This document shows, one piece after another, positions 25,003 through 30,329 of a DNA stretch of 30,329 nt. How positions within the stretch are numbered: the stretch's first letter is position 1; every line of letters starts with the position of its first letter. The position numbers and the translations under genes are program-made. The notes beneath the pieces are model-generated. The model saw only the letters and a list, made by a program, of their open reading frames with translations. It was not told where the DNA came from and did no database searches. The stretch is from JAEUIE01 sp035430005. Its GTDB lineage: Bacteria; Planctomycetota; Planctomycetia; Gemmatales; HRBIN36. Location: contig DAOMFV010000059.1 in assembly GCA_035430005.1 (NCBI GenBank), positions 1-30,329 of the forward strand. Reading direction: 5' to 3'.

Positions 25003-25092
25003 AGAGCGTCTAACAAAAAGAACCCCCTCACCCCCAACCCCTCTCCCTCCGGGGAGAGGGGAGAATGATACACTCATTCTGTTAGATGCTCT
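25003..25092. repeat. MITE-like repeat, family B copy 2
   Basis: A 90-bp copy of the element at 7093-7183, with the same inverted ends (AGAGCGTCTAACA and TGTTAGATGCTCT) and the same C-rich/G-rich core. It lies directly upstream of the HIT gene. High similarity to the other copy, about five differences, suggests recent spread or gene conversion. Confidence 0.8.
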
Positions 25093-25130
25093 TAGTGATT
25101 ATCGTATGGAAGCACCAGGCAACATTGGTT

Positions 25131-25235
25131 CTCCCCCTTTATACAAGGGGGAGTTAGAGGGGGGCCATATCGCGATGATTCTCCGCCAGCGCGTACCCCA
25201 CCCAACCTCCCCTTGGAAAGGCGAGGAGCCAGACA
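25131..25235. repeat. G/C-run palindromic repeat region
   Basis: CTCCCCCTT (25131-25139) and AAGGGGGAG (25145-25153) form a hairpin, followed by GTTAGAGGGGG. A second, weaker hairpin at 25207-25227 pairs CTCCCCTT with AAAGGCGAG. Repeats built on this pattern occur in many bacterial genomes. With family B copy 2 it accounts for most of the 310-bp gap before the kinase gene; I see nothing else in it. Confidence 0.5.
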
Positions 25236-25291
25236 AACCTGGCCCAAGGCTTAATTGACGGACTTGCAGTACCTCTGTTACACTGCATCAC

Positions 25292-27424
25292 ATGGTGGAT
25301 ACTAAAAAGACTCTAGTAACTCAATCTGATGCAACTCAGCCAGCCTTGCCAACAATTCCTGGTTATGCCGTGCTCAAGCTCCTGGGTCAGGGTGGTATGG
25401 GGCAAGTGTATCAGGCTCGGCATCTGAAACTCGGTCGCATCGTCGCACTCAAGCTGGCCCACTCCGCCAACCACGAACCAGTGCAGGCTCGCTTTGAGGA
25501 AGAAGTCAAAGCGATCGCCAGCCTGAGGCATCCGAACATCGCCCAGGTCTATGAAAGCGGGCAGATCGATGGTAGGCCCTACTTTGCGATGGAGTATGTC
25601 GCCGGCGGCAGCCTGAGTGACAGGCTCAAGCCCGGACCCCTGCCCCCTCGTCAGGCTGCGGAATTGCTGCTGCTGTTAGCAAGGGCGGTGCAGCATGCTC
25701 ACGAGCATAAGGTGCTGCATCGAGATTTGAAGCCGGGTAATATCCTGCTAGAGGAAGGAAGCTTACAACCAAAGATCGCTGACTTCGGATTAGCGAAGCG
25801 GCTCAACGACGACACCAAACTCACTCGCACCGGCGAGATCTTTGGAAGCCCCAGTTACATGGCTCCGGAGCAGGCATCGGGTGTCATGAAGTTATCGCCC
25901 TCAATTGATGTGTATGCCCTGGGGGCGGTGCTTTATGAATGTCTCACCGGACGTCCGCCCTTCATGGGGCCCGATGCGATGCAGACGTTGATGCTTGTGA
26001 TGTCTGACGATCCGGTGCGACCCAAACAGTTACAGCCCAAGTTGCCCGTTGATCTGGAGACGATCTGCTTGAAGTGCCTGGAGAAGTTGCCGAAGCGCCG
26101 CTATGCGTCGGCCAAGCTTCTAGCAGAAGACGTTGATCGATTCCTGAAGGGCGAGCCGATTCTTGCTCGGCCGATCAGTTCATCGGAACGGTTGCATAAA
26201 TGGGCAGTACGAAAACCGTGGCAAGCGACAGCGGTGGGGCTGGCTGTAGTCTTGATGATTGGATTGATCGTAGGCCTTGTTCTGCTGAATCAAGCCTACC
26301 GCCGGACTCTAGAAGCAAATACCGTAGCAGACAAATCTTTCGAACTTTCCAAACAGACACTCGATGAGGTTCTGAACAAGGTCTCTGTTGAACTTTCCAT
26401 GATACCCAACATGGAGAAGGTCAATCTGGACTCGCATCGACCTGCGGTAAAGCTGTTTCGAGAGCTGCATCAACTCCGTCCGCAGGATCGTGCCACAACG
26501 CTGGAGTATGCCAACAAGCTCTACGAGTTTACAACCCTATTAGGCATGAGCCTTCGCTACGAAGAAGCGATTGCGGTGCTCAAGGAAACGGGCGATTTGC
26601 TTGACGAGCAGCTCAAACAACATCCCGATGACTTTGATCTCCTTCTTGCCAAAGCAAAATGGCTGCGGAATCGATCGTGGATCGCCCGCAGGCAGAACCA
26701 ACGTGAGCAGGCGATACCTCTGGAAAAGGAGGCCCTAGCCATTCTGGACAGCCTCAAACGGAGCAAGACGACTGATACCCGGTTGATGCAGTTCTCCAAT
26801 GAATTGCTTCAAACTGGTATCGAAGATGCCTTGATTGCCCGCAACATTGAAGGTGTTATTGAGCGTTATCGGCAAGTGCTGGCGAACCAGGAGCATATCT
26901 ACGAACTGGAACCAACGCCACAGCATGTCGCCTTCTTAATGAGCGCTCGCAAGAGCTTGGCCATCATACTGCTTGCCCTAAATCAATTGGACGAAGCGGA
27001 AGGGTTGTATCAGCACATCGAAACAAGTCTGCCCAAACTGGCGATGGATGAGCGAACCCGTCTGTCGCACCAGATCCAACTGGCAATAGCCCGAGGCGAT
27101 CTGGCCCGACGGCGACAGAGTTGGAAATCCTCGACAGATTACTTACAGGTGGCTGCCTCCGCCAATCGACAACTACGGCAACTGTTTCCTGAAGATAAGG
27201 ACTATCTTTACGATGAGTTCGACATTCGCTGCAAGCAAGCGGAGTTGTTACACGATCAAGATAAAGGCCAGGAAGCTATTGACAAGTTGAGGCTCTATCT
27301 CAAGGATGCTGACCTGGTTCTCACTAAACACCCTGACTATTCCACCATTTCTGATCATCGAACGAACTATCGTAACGTGCTACAGAGATACGAAGCTGAG
27401 TTGAAAGCCAAGCAGGGGAAGTAA
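25292..27424 (+). CDS. Ser/Thr protein kinase with TPR-like C-terminal region, upstream of an ECF sigma gene
   Basis: A 710-residue membrane kinase. Kinase domain about 24-290: Gly-rich LGQGGMGQVY (31-40), VALKLA (K54), HRDLKPGN (143-150), DFGLAKR (164-170), GSPSYMAPEQ. A membrane helix at about 310-332 separates it from a roughly 375-residue helical region with TPR-like segments (ATTLEYANKLYEFTTLLGMS; LLALNQLDEAEGLYQHI; QLAIARGDLARRRQSWKSST). Unlike the 1640-residue kinase there are no propeller repeats. The stop is two bases before the start of the ECF sigma gene, so kinase and sigma factor are made together. This fits the known planctomycete class of ECF sigma factors associated with Ser/Thr kinases, where the kinase may control the sigma factor by phosphorylation instead of an anti-sigma protein; that mechanism is inferred here. 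Confidence 0.92.
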   Translation: MVDTKKTLVTQSDATQPALPTIPGYAVLKLLGQGGMGQVYQARHLKLGRIVALKLAHSANHEPVQARFEEEVKAIASLRHPNIAQVYESGQIDGRPYFAMEYVAGGSLSDRLKPGPLPPRQAAELLLLLARAVQHAHEHKVLHRDLKPGNILLEEGSLQPKIADFGLAKRLNDDTKLTRTGEIFGSPSYMAPEQASGVMKLSPSIDVYALGAVLYECLTGRPPFMGPDAMQTLMLVMSDDPVRPKQLQPKLPVDLETICLKCLEKLPKRRYASAKLLAEDVDRFLKGEPILARPISSSERLHKWAVRKPWQATAVGLAVVLMIGLIVGLVLLNQAYRRTLEANTVADKSFELSKQTLDEVLNKVSVELSMIPNMEKVNLDSHRPAVKLFRELHQLRPQDRATTLEYANKLYEFTTLLGMSLRYEEAIAVLKETGDLLDEQLKQHPDDFDLLLAKAKWLRNRSWIARRQNQREQAIPLEKEALAILDSLKRSKTTDTRLMQFSNELLQTGIEDALIARNIEGVIERYRQVLANQEHIYELEPTPQHVAFLMSARKSLAIILLALNQLDEAEGLYQHIETSLPKLAMDERTRLSHQIQLAIARGDLARRRQSWKSSTDYLQVAASANRQLRQLFPEDKDYLYDEFDIRCKQAELLHDQDKGQEAIDKLRLYLKDADLVLTKHPDYSTISDHRTNYRNVLQRYEAELKAKQGK

Positions 27425-27426
27425 CC

Positions 27427-28155
27427 ATGGCTGACCGCATTGATGCCATCAGCACCCGCTGGAGCCTGCTGCGACTGGCGCATGGCACCCACCCCGATAC
27501 GACCAAGGCCCGGCAGATGCTGGTGTTGCGGTACTCGTCGGCGGTAAGGCGATATGTCGGGGCCATCGTTCGCAAAGGTGATGATGCCGATGAGTTGGCC
27601 CAGGAATTGGTGCTGCGCCTGATGCGGGGTGACTTTGCCGGGGCTGATCCCACCAGAGGACGCTTCCGCGACTTCCTCAAGATCGCCGTTCGCAACATGA
27701 TTCACAACCATTGGGCCAAAACCAGTCGGCGGAAGACCGATACGTTGGCGGCTGAGCCCTTGGCCGCAGATACCGAACAGGATACCGCCTGGCTGGGCCT
27801 TTGGCAGAAGAGCGTGCTTGATCATGCGTTAGAAGGTTGCAGGGATGATGAAGCAAGCAGCGGTTCCTACACACTGCTCAAGCTACGCATGGAGTTTCCC
27901 GAAGCGACTTCGGAAGAGTTGGCGGAAAAGCTCTCAGCCAAGCTCAACACCACGATCAGACCCGATGCCTGTCGACAAATGCTGCGACGAGCCCGGTTCA
28001 AACTGGCTGAGGCGCTGGTGGAAGAAATCAAAAACGGGTTGGAGGATGAGTCTCCAGCCCGTGTGTTGGATGAGTTGGCAGCGCTCGGATTGCTGGAACA
28101 GGTGAAGGACTTCCTGCCGGGGGATTTTGTTCAGAGCGGGAAGCTAACAGCATGA
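27427..28155 (+). CDS. ECF-type sigma factor paired with a Ser/Thr kinase
   Basis: A 242-residue ECF-like sigma factor. Region 2 is at about 28-100 (RQMLVLRYSSAVRRYVGAIV, DADELAQELVLRLMRGDF, RFRDFLKIAVRNMIHNHW). Region 4 is divergent: KLRMEFPEATSEELAEKLSA then PDACRQMLRRARFKLAEALV (about 150-205). A further 40 residues follow (LEDESPARVLDELAALGLLE), longer than ordinary ECF factors. No anti-sigma gene follows; the upstream partner two bases away is the kinase, so regulation by phosphorylation is the likely model. The C-terminal extension is a candidate contact or phosphorylation region. Members of this type may form a planctomycete-specific group. Confidence 0.85.
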   Translation: MADRIDAISTRWSLLRLAHGTHPDTTKARQMLVLRYSSAVRRYVGAIVRKGDDADELAQELVLRLMRGDFAGADPTRGRFRDFLKIAVRNMIHNHWAKTSRRKTDTLAAEPLAADTEQDTAWLGLWQKSVLDHALEGCRDDEASSGSYTLLKLRMEFPEATSEELAEKLSAKLNTTIRPDACRQMLRRARFKLAEALVEEIKNGLEDESPARVLDELAALGLLEQVKDFLPGDFVQSGKLTA

Positions 28156-28160
28156 CACTG

Positions 28161-28277
28161 AAGGTGTTCCGTGGCAGGGGTCAACGGTATTCCGTGGCCC
28201 CCTGCTGAGCTTGCGTGATCATTGACAGTCCGCAGGGGGCAGTGGAGTACCACTGACCCCTGCCACGACCACACCTT
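28161..28277. repeat. Long inverted repeat, family E, between convergent genes
   Basis: GTGGCAGGGGTCA (28171-28183) and TGACCCCTGCCAC (28254-28266) are perfect inverted ends, extended outward by AAGGTGT (28161-28167) and ACACCTT (28271-28277). Further inside, GGCCCCCTGC faces GCAGGGGGC. It fills the gap between the sigma gene and the exported-protein gene, which converge, so the transcript in either direction would fold into a long hairpin and probably terminate. Alternatively it is a MITE-like element. Confidence 0.7.
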
Positions 28278-28279
28278 TG

Positions 28280-28918
28280 TTATCGCCCCGGGTTCAGCGG
28301 GACCCAGTAGCCACTGTTGTTCTGCATGTAGTGGTAGCAGCCGAACTGATCGAGGTGGTAGACGGTGCCGGTGTTGCGATCAGTCATGTAGCCGGGCTGC
28401 ATGTAGGGCAGAACGAACTGCCGGCCGTTGGGATCGACGTAGGTCATCTTGCCGGTGATGACGTTGCCTGCTTCGTTCTGATTGTTACGGTAGCCTTGCT
28501 GCCACTGGTTGATGGCGCCAGCGGCATTACGTTGAGCAGCCTGCCAGGCATCGTAGGACTGCTTCTCTTTGGCCTGATTGTTTTGTTCGACGTTGTAAGC
28601 GTTGATCTTGCCTTGTGGCGTGAAGCCACCGGTACGGGCATATTCATAGGCGAACTGCTGTAGAGACAGACGGCCACCCTGTTGCTGGTGCTGTTGATAC
28701 ATGGCCTGGCAGCGTGGATCCTGCATAGCTTGCTGAACAGCACGGGCACCAGCTTCTTCAGACTGCTTGACGATGTTGTTGAGGTTGGCCATGCTCTGGT
28801 TGATCATGGCGTTGTAATCTGGTCCCAAGTAATATCCTCCGTAATAGACCTGCCCGAAGGCATCGGTGGAAGCACAAGCACAGGCAGCCAGGGCGAGAGT
28901 AGCAAAGCGGGCGAACAT
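28280..28918 (-). CDS. Exported Gln/Asn-rich protein of unknown function
   Basis: A 212-residue protein with an N-terminal export signal (MFARFATLALAAC). LAAC at residues 10-13 matches a lipobox, which would make it a lipoprotein processed by LspA; cleavage after AFGQ (about residue 22) by signal peptidase I is the alternative. The mature part is rich in Gln, Asn, Tyr and Ala (VQQAMQDPRCQAMYQQHQQQ, then YDAWQAAQRNAAGAINQWQQ) and ends in a Tyr-rich beta-type tail (VYHLDQFGCYHYMQNNSGYW). The ATG at 28918 has GGAG eight bases upstream; the TTG four codons before it is less likely. I do not recognise the family. The composition suggests a surface or envelope protein, which is only an impression. 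Confidence 0.72.
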   Translation of the reverse strand: MFARFATLALAACACASTDAFGQVYYGGYYLGPDYNAMINQSMANLNNIVKQSEEAGARAVQQAMQDPRCQAMYQQHQQQGGRLSLQQFAYEYARTGGFTPQGKINAYNVEQNNQAKEKQSYDAWQAAQRNAAGAINQWQQGYRNNQNEAGNVITGKMTYVDPNGRQFVLPYMQPGYMTDRNTGTVYHLDQFGCYHYMQNNSGYWVPLNPGR

Positions 28919-29073
28919 GAGAAACTCCAAGGTTGGGGGTAGAAGTCAGAGGCATTTGGCTCTGACACCCCTTGTACAAATGGAGTCGGGGTGGTGTGAC
29001 GGAACGGGTGAAAATAATTGGGAAAGAGTGGTAATGGGGGCACGGCAGGTTCCGGAAATCATGCTGATTGTAT

Positions 29074-29102
29074 TTGAAAGTGGCTTGAAATACGGCTATT
29101 AT
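29074..29102 (+). promoter_or_regulatory. Sigma-70-type promoter of the retron-like locus
   Basis: TTGAAA (29074-29079), a 17-base spacer and TATTAT (29097-29102) form a close match to -35 and -10 boxes with ideal spacing. Transcription would begin near 29108-29110, which coincides with the proposed a1 end of the retron RNA. Found by eye; the agreement of the two independent predictions raises confidence. Confidence 0.6.
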
Positions 29103-29106
29103 CAAG

Positions 29107-29252
29107 CTGCCTTGGCTTGATGCCCCTTTACTGGCGTGGCATAGGTTGATGTTTCGTCAACCGGGTATGTTCAGGTAGCCTGGAAAATCGGCTACTGACG
29201 GGAAAGGCCTTCTGAGCAAATGCAATTTGCTCAGAAGGCCTTTGCAAGGCGG
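29107..29252 (+). ncRNA. Candidate retron msr-msd RNA
   Basis: About 146 bases directly upstream of the reverse transcriptase. The proposed a1 (29107-29114, CTGCCTTG) pairs with a2 (29245-29252, CAAGGCGG) over eight positions including one G-U. Inside are hairpin 1 (GGTTGA 29144-29149 with TCAACC 29157-29162), hairpin 2 (GTAGCC 29175-29180 with GGCTAC 29190-29195, extended by TCA/TGA around a bulged G) and a perfect 19-bp stem with a three-base loop: AAAGGCCTTCTGAGCAAAT (29203-29221) with its complement at 29225-29243, the candidate msd. G29115, the first G after a1, would be the branch-point candidate. This order matches known retron RNAs; that it is reverse-transcribed is inferred. Confidence 0.65.
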
Positions 29253-29282
29253 ATAGCAGCTCGCAAGAGCTGCTATTTCTTT
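29253..29282 (+). terminator. Hairpin with GCAA loop and U-rich tail between the candidate RNA and the RT gene
   Basis: ATAGCAGCTC (29253-29262) and GAGCTGCTAT (29267-29276) form a perfect 10-bp stem capped by GCAA, followed by TTCTTT. It could end part of the transcripts after the RNA (an attenuator), setting the ratio of RNA to RT, or simply mark the RNA 3' boundary. Its 3' side lies just before the RT ribosome binding site. Confidence 0.5.
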
Positions 29283-29291
29283 GAGGTGTAC

Positions 29292-30257
29292 ATGGCTTTC
29301 TTGGATGAAGTCGCATGGTTCTTTCGTCGCGTACTTCCAAAGAAATGGTTCACTTATCCCGAACCGCGGTGGCACAAGTCTGAGTTGCTATCCCGAATCG
29401 GGTTGAAAAACCTGGAGATTGTGAAAAACAGGGAGATCTTTGGGTTCAAGATTCCAGTCAAGGGCCCAGGACAACTACGAATCAGTTATTGGTGGCATCG
29501 AGTCACGAAGAAAGACGGTTCGATCCGTCATCTACATTCGCCTCATCCCAAAGTAAGAGCAGTACAGAGATTATTGTTGCGAAAAGTCTTTGCTCAACTA
29601 AGAGTACACCCAGCGGTAAAAGGGTTTCGTTGCAGTGAGTCAGTGGTTACTCATGCCAGATTGCATGCAAATAAAGCTGTTGTCATAAGAATCGACATCA
29701 AAGATTTCTTCGATCAGACCAGGAGATGTAGAGTTTACGATTTTTTTCGTTTCATCGGTTGGGATCATCAGGCAGCAGAATTGATGACCACTCTTTGCAC
29801 TTGGAAAGACTCACTCCCCCAGGGCGCTCCCACCAGCCCCATCCTCAGCAACCTCGTCAACTACCGCATGGATGCCCGATTAGCAGGACTTGCCGCGAGG
29901 TCGAAAGCGGTCTACAGTCGCTATGCCGACGACATCATCTTCTCATTCGATGAGGACAACCGCCGGTTCATTCGTGGTGTGATCCGTCGTGTGGTCAGAA
30001 TTCTGAATGAGTTTGGCTACCAAATGAACCGGGGAAAGCTAAGAGTGATGAGGCAGCACAATCGGCAACTGATCACGGGATTGGTGGTCAATGAAAAAGT
30101 GCAGTTGCCTCGAAAAACCCGTCGTCTCCTGCGGGCAATTGAACACCACCTCAAAACAGGAAAGCCGTCTACACTCACTTATGAGCAGTTAGCAGGCTGG
30201 AAGGCATACCAACATATGATTCAGCAGCAAAGCAACCGCCCTCATGGGGTTCCATGA
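29292..30257 (+). CDS. Retron-type reverse transcriptase
   Basis: A 321-residue RNA-directed DNA polymerase, the usual size of a stand-alone retron RT. Landmarks in order: RVTKKDGSIRHLHSPHPKVR (RT1, 70-89), VQRLLLRKVF; HPAVKGFRCSESVVTHARLH (106-125), whose HARLH (121-125) lies at the retron NAxxH position; RIDIKDFF (133-140, catalytic D135); LPQGAPTSPILSNLV (175-189); catalytic YADD (211-214); and ITGLVVN (261-267) at the retron VTG position. No maturase, endonuclease or fused effector domain is present. The ATG at 29292 with GAGGT four bases before it is chosen; the frame runs further upstream only because it crosses the hairpin RNA. The stop lies inside a terminator-like stem. Its expected role is to make a branched DNA from the upstream RNA, usually part of an anti-phage system. 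Confidence 0.9.
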   Translation: MAFLDEVAWFFRRVLPKKWFTYPEPRWHKSELLSRIGLKNLEIVKNREIFGFKIPVKGPGQLRISYWWHRVTKKDGSIRHLHSPHPKVRAVQRLLLRKVFAQLRVHPAVKGFRCSESVVTHARLHANKAVVIRIDIKDFFDQTRRCRVYDFFRFIGWDHQAAELMTTLCTWKDSLPQGAPTSPILSNLVNYRMDARLAGLAARSKAVYSRYADDIIFSFDEDNRRFIRGVIRRVVRILNEFGYQMNRGKLRVMRQHNRQLITGLVVNEKVQLPRKTRRLLRAIEHHLKTGKPSTLTYEQLAGWKAYQHMIQQQSNRPHGVP

Positions 30258-30271
30258 GGGCTATTATTGTT
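30238..30271 (+). terminator. Terminator overlapping the RT stop codon
   Basis: GCCCTCATGG (30238-30247) and CCATGAGGGC (30252-30261) form a perfect 10-bp stem with a four-base loop, followed by TATTATTGTT. The TGA stop (30255-30257) is within the 3' side of the stem. The locus therefore seems to end right after the RT. Bases 30272-30329 hold no gene I can see. Confidence 0.65.
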
Positions 30272-30329
30272 CTAGACTTTGCTCCGGGTGCTTACGCAGC
30301 CCGGCTCATATTGTGTAATGAGTTAGTAG

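Noticed and set aside
24982..25077. N-terminal extension of the HIT protein
   Set aside because: This is translation of the family B repeat, not part of the gene.
29220..29291. Upstream extension of the RT frame beginning in the long hairpin
   Set aside because: It crosses both palindromes; the ATG at 29292 has a ribosome binding site and gives the normal retron RT length.
29292..30257. Group II intron or diversity-generating RT
   Set aside because: No maturase or endonuclease domain, no intron RNA ends, no template/variable repeat pair seen; retron-position motifs are present instead.

Overview
The window looks like a chromosomal segment of a planctomycete (Planctomycetota, probably in or near Gemmataceae; the family is an inference). 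The evidence is the density of Hanks-type Ser/Thr kinases carrying beta-propeller or TPR-like tails, the ECF sigma factors paired with kinases or anti-sigma proteins, the neutral-ceramidase-like protein, and the dispersed palindromic repeats whose chance translations give peptides such as 'GRGSCRA' and 'LTPNPSPS'. Base composition is moderate (mid-50s percent GC by eye).

Layout. 1-752 (-): an ECF sigma factor with the first 33 codons of its probable anti-sigma partner. 753-1251: a long intergenic stretch with three tandem hairpins bearing repeated C-rich motifs and ending in a terminator. 1252-2442 (+): a tail-anchored kinase. 2449-5293 (-): a ceramidase-like protein, a HAD phosphatase and a DUF4956 membrane protein. 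5430-6989 (+): a secreted M14-type metallopeptidase. 6990-7292: two palindromic repeats. 7293-17252 (+): a 1640-residue kinase/beta-propeller/TPR protein, an ECF sigma factor, and an overlapping 1448-residue protein that fuses an anti-sigma zinc finger to macroglobulin-like domains. 17360-18793 (-): MnmE. 19116-21726 (+): a ROK sugar kinase, RpiB-type isomerase and MFS transporter. 21972-22353 (-): a small basic protein and tRNA-Val(UAC). 22486-24448 (+): LspA, a LON-domain protein and LipB. 24514-24981 (-): a HIT protein. 25292-28155 (+): a two-gene kinase/ECF sigma operon. 28280-28918 (-): a small exported Gln/Asn-rich protein. 29074-30261 (+): a retron-like locus.

The most interesting element is at the right end. 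A compact reverse transcriptase (YADD, ITG in place of VTG, HAxxH at the retron NAxxH position) is preceded by a good sigma-70-type promoter and about 145 nt of sequence that can fold like a retron msr-msd RNA: a short a1/a2 pairing, two small hairpins, and a perfect 19-bp msd-like stem. No effector gene is visible before the window ends. Second in interest is the ECF sigma/anti-sigma pair at 12.3-17.3 kb, in which the membrane-spanning anti-sigma factor carries large macroglobulin-like extracytoplasmic domains, suggesting a surface or periplasmic sensor wired directly to transcription.

At least five families of palindromic repeats (REPIN-like or MITE-like) fill the intergenic spaces; three have two copies within these 30 kb.
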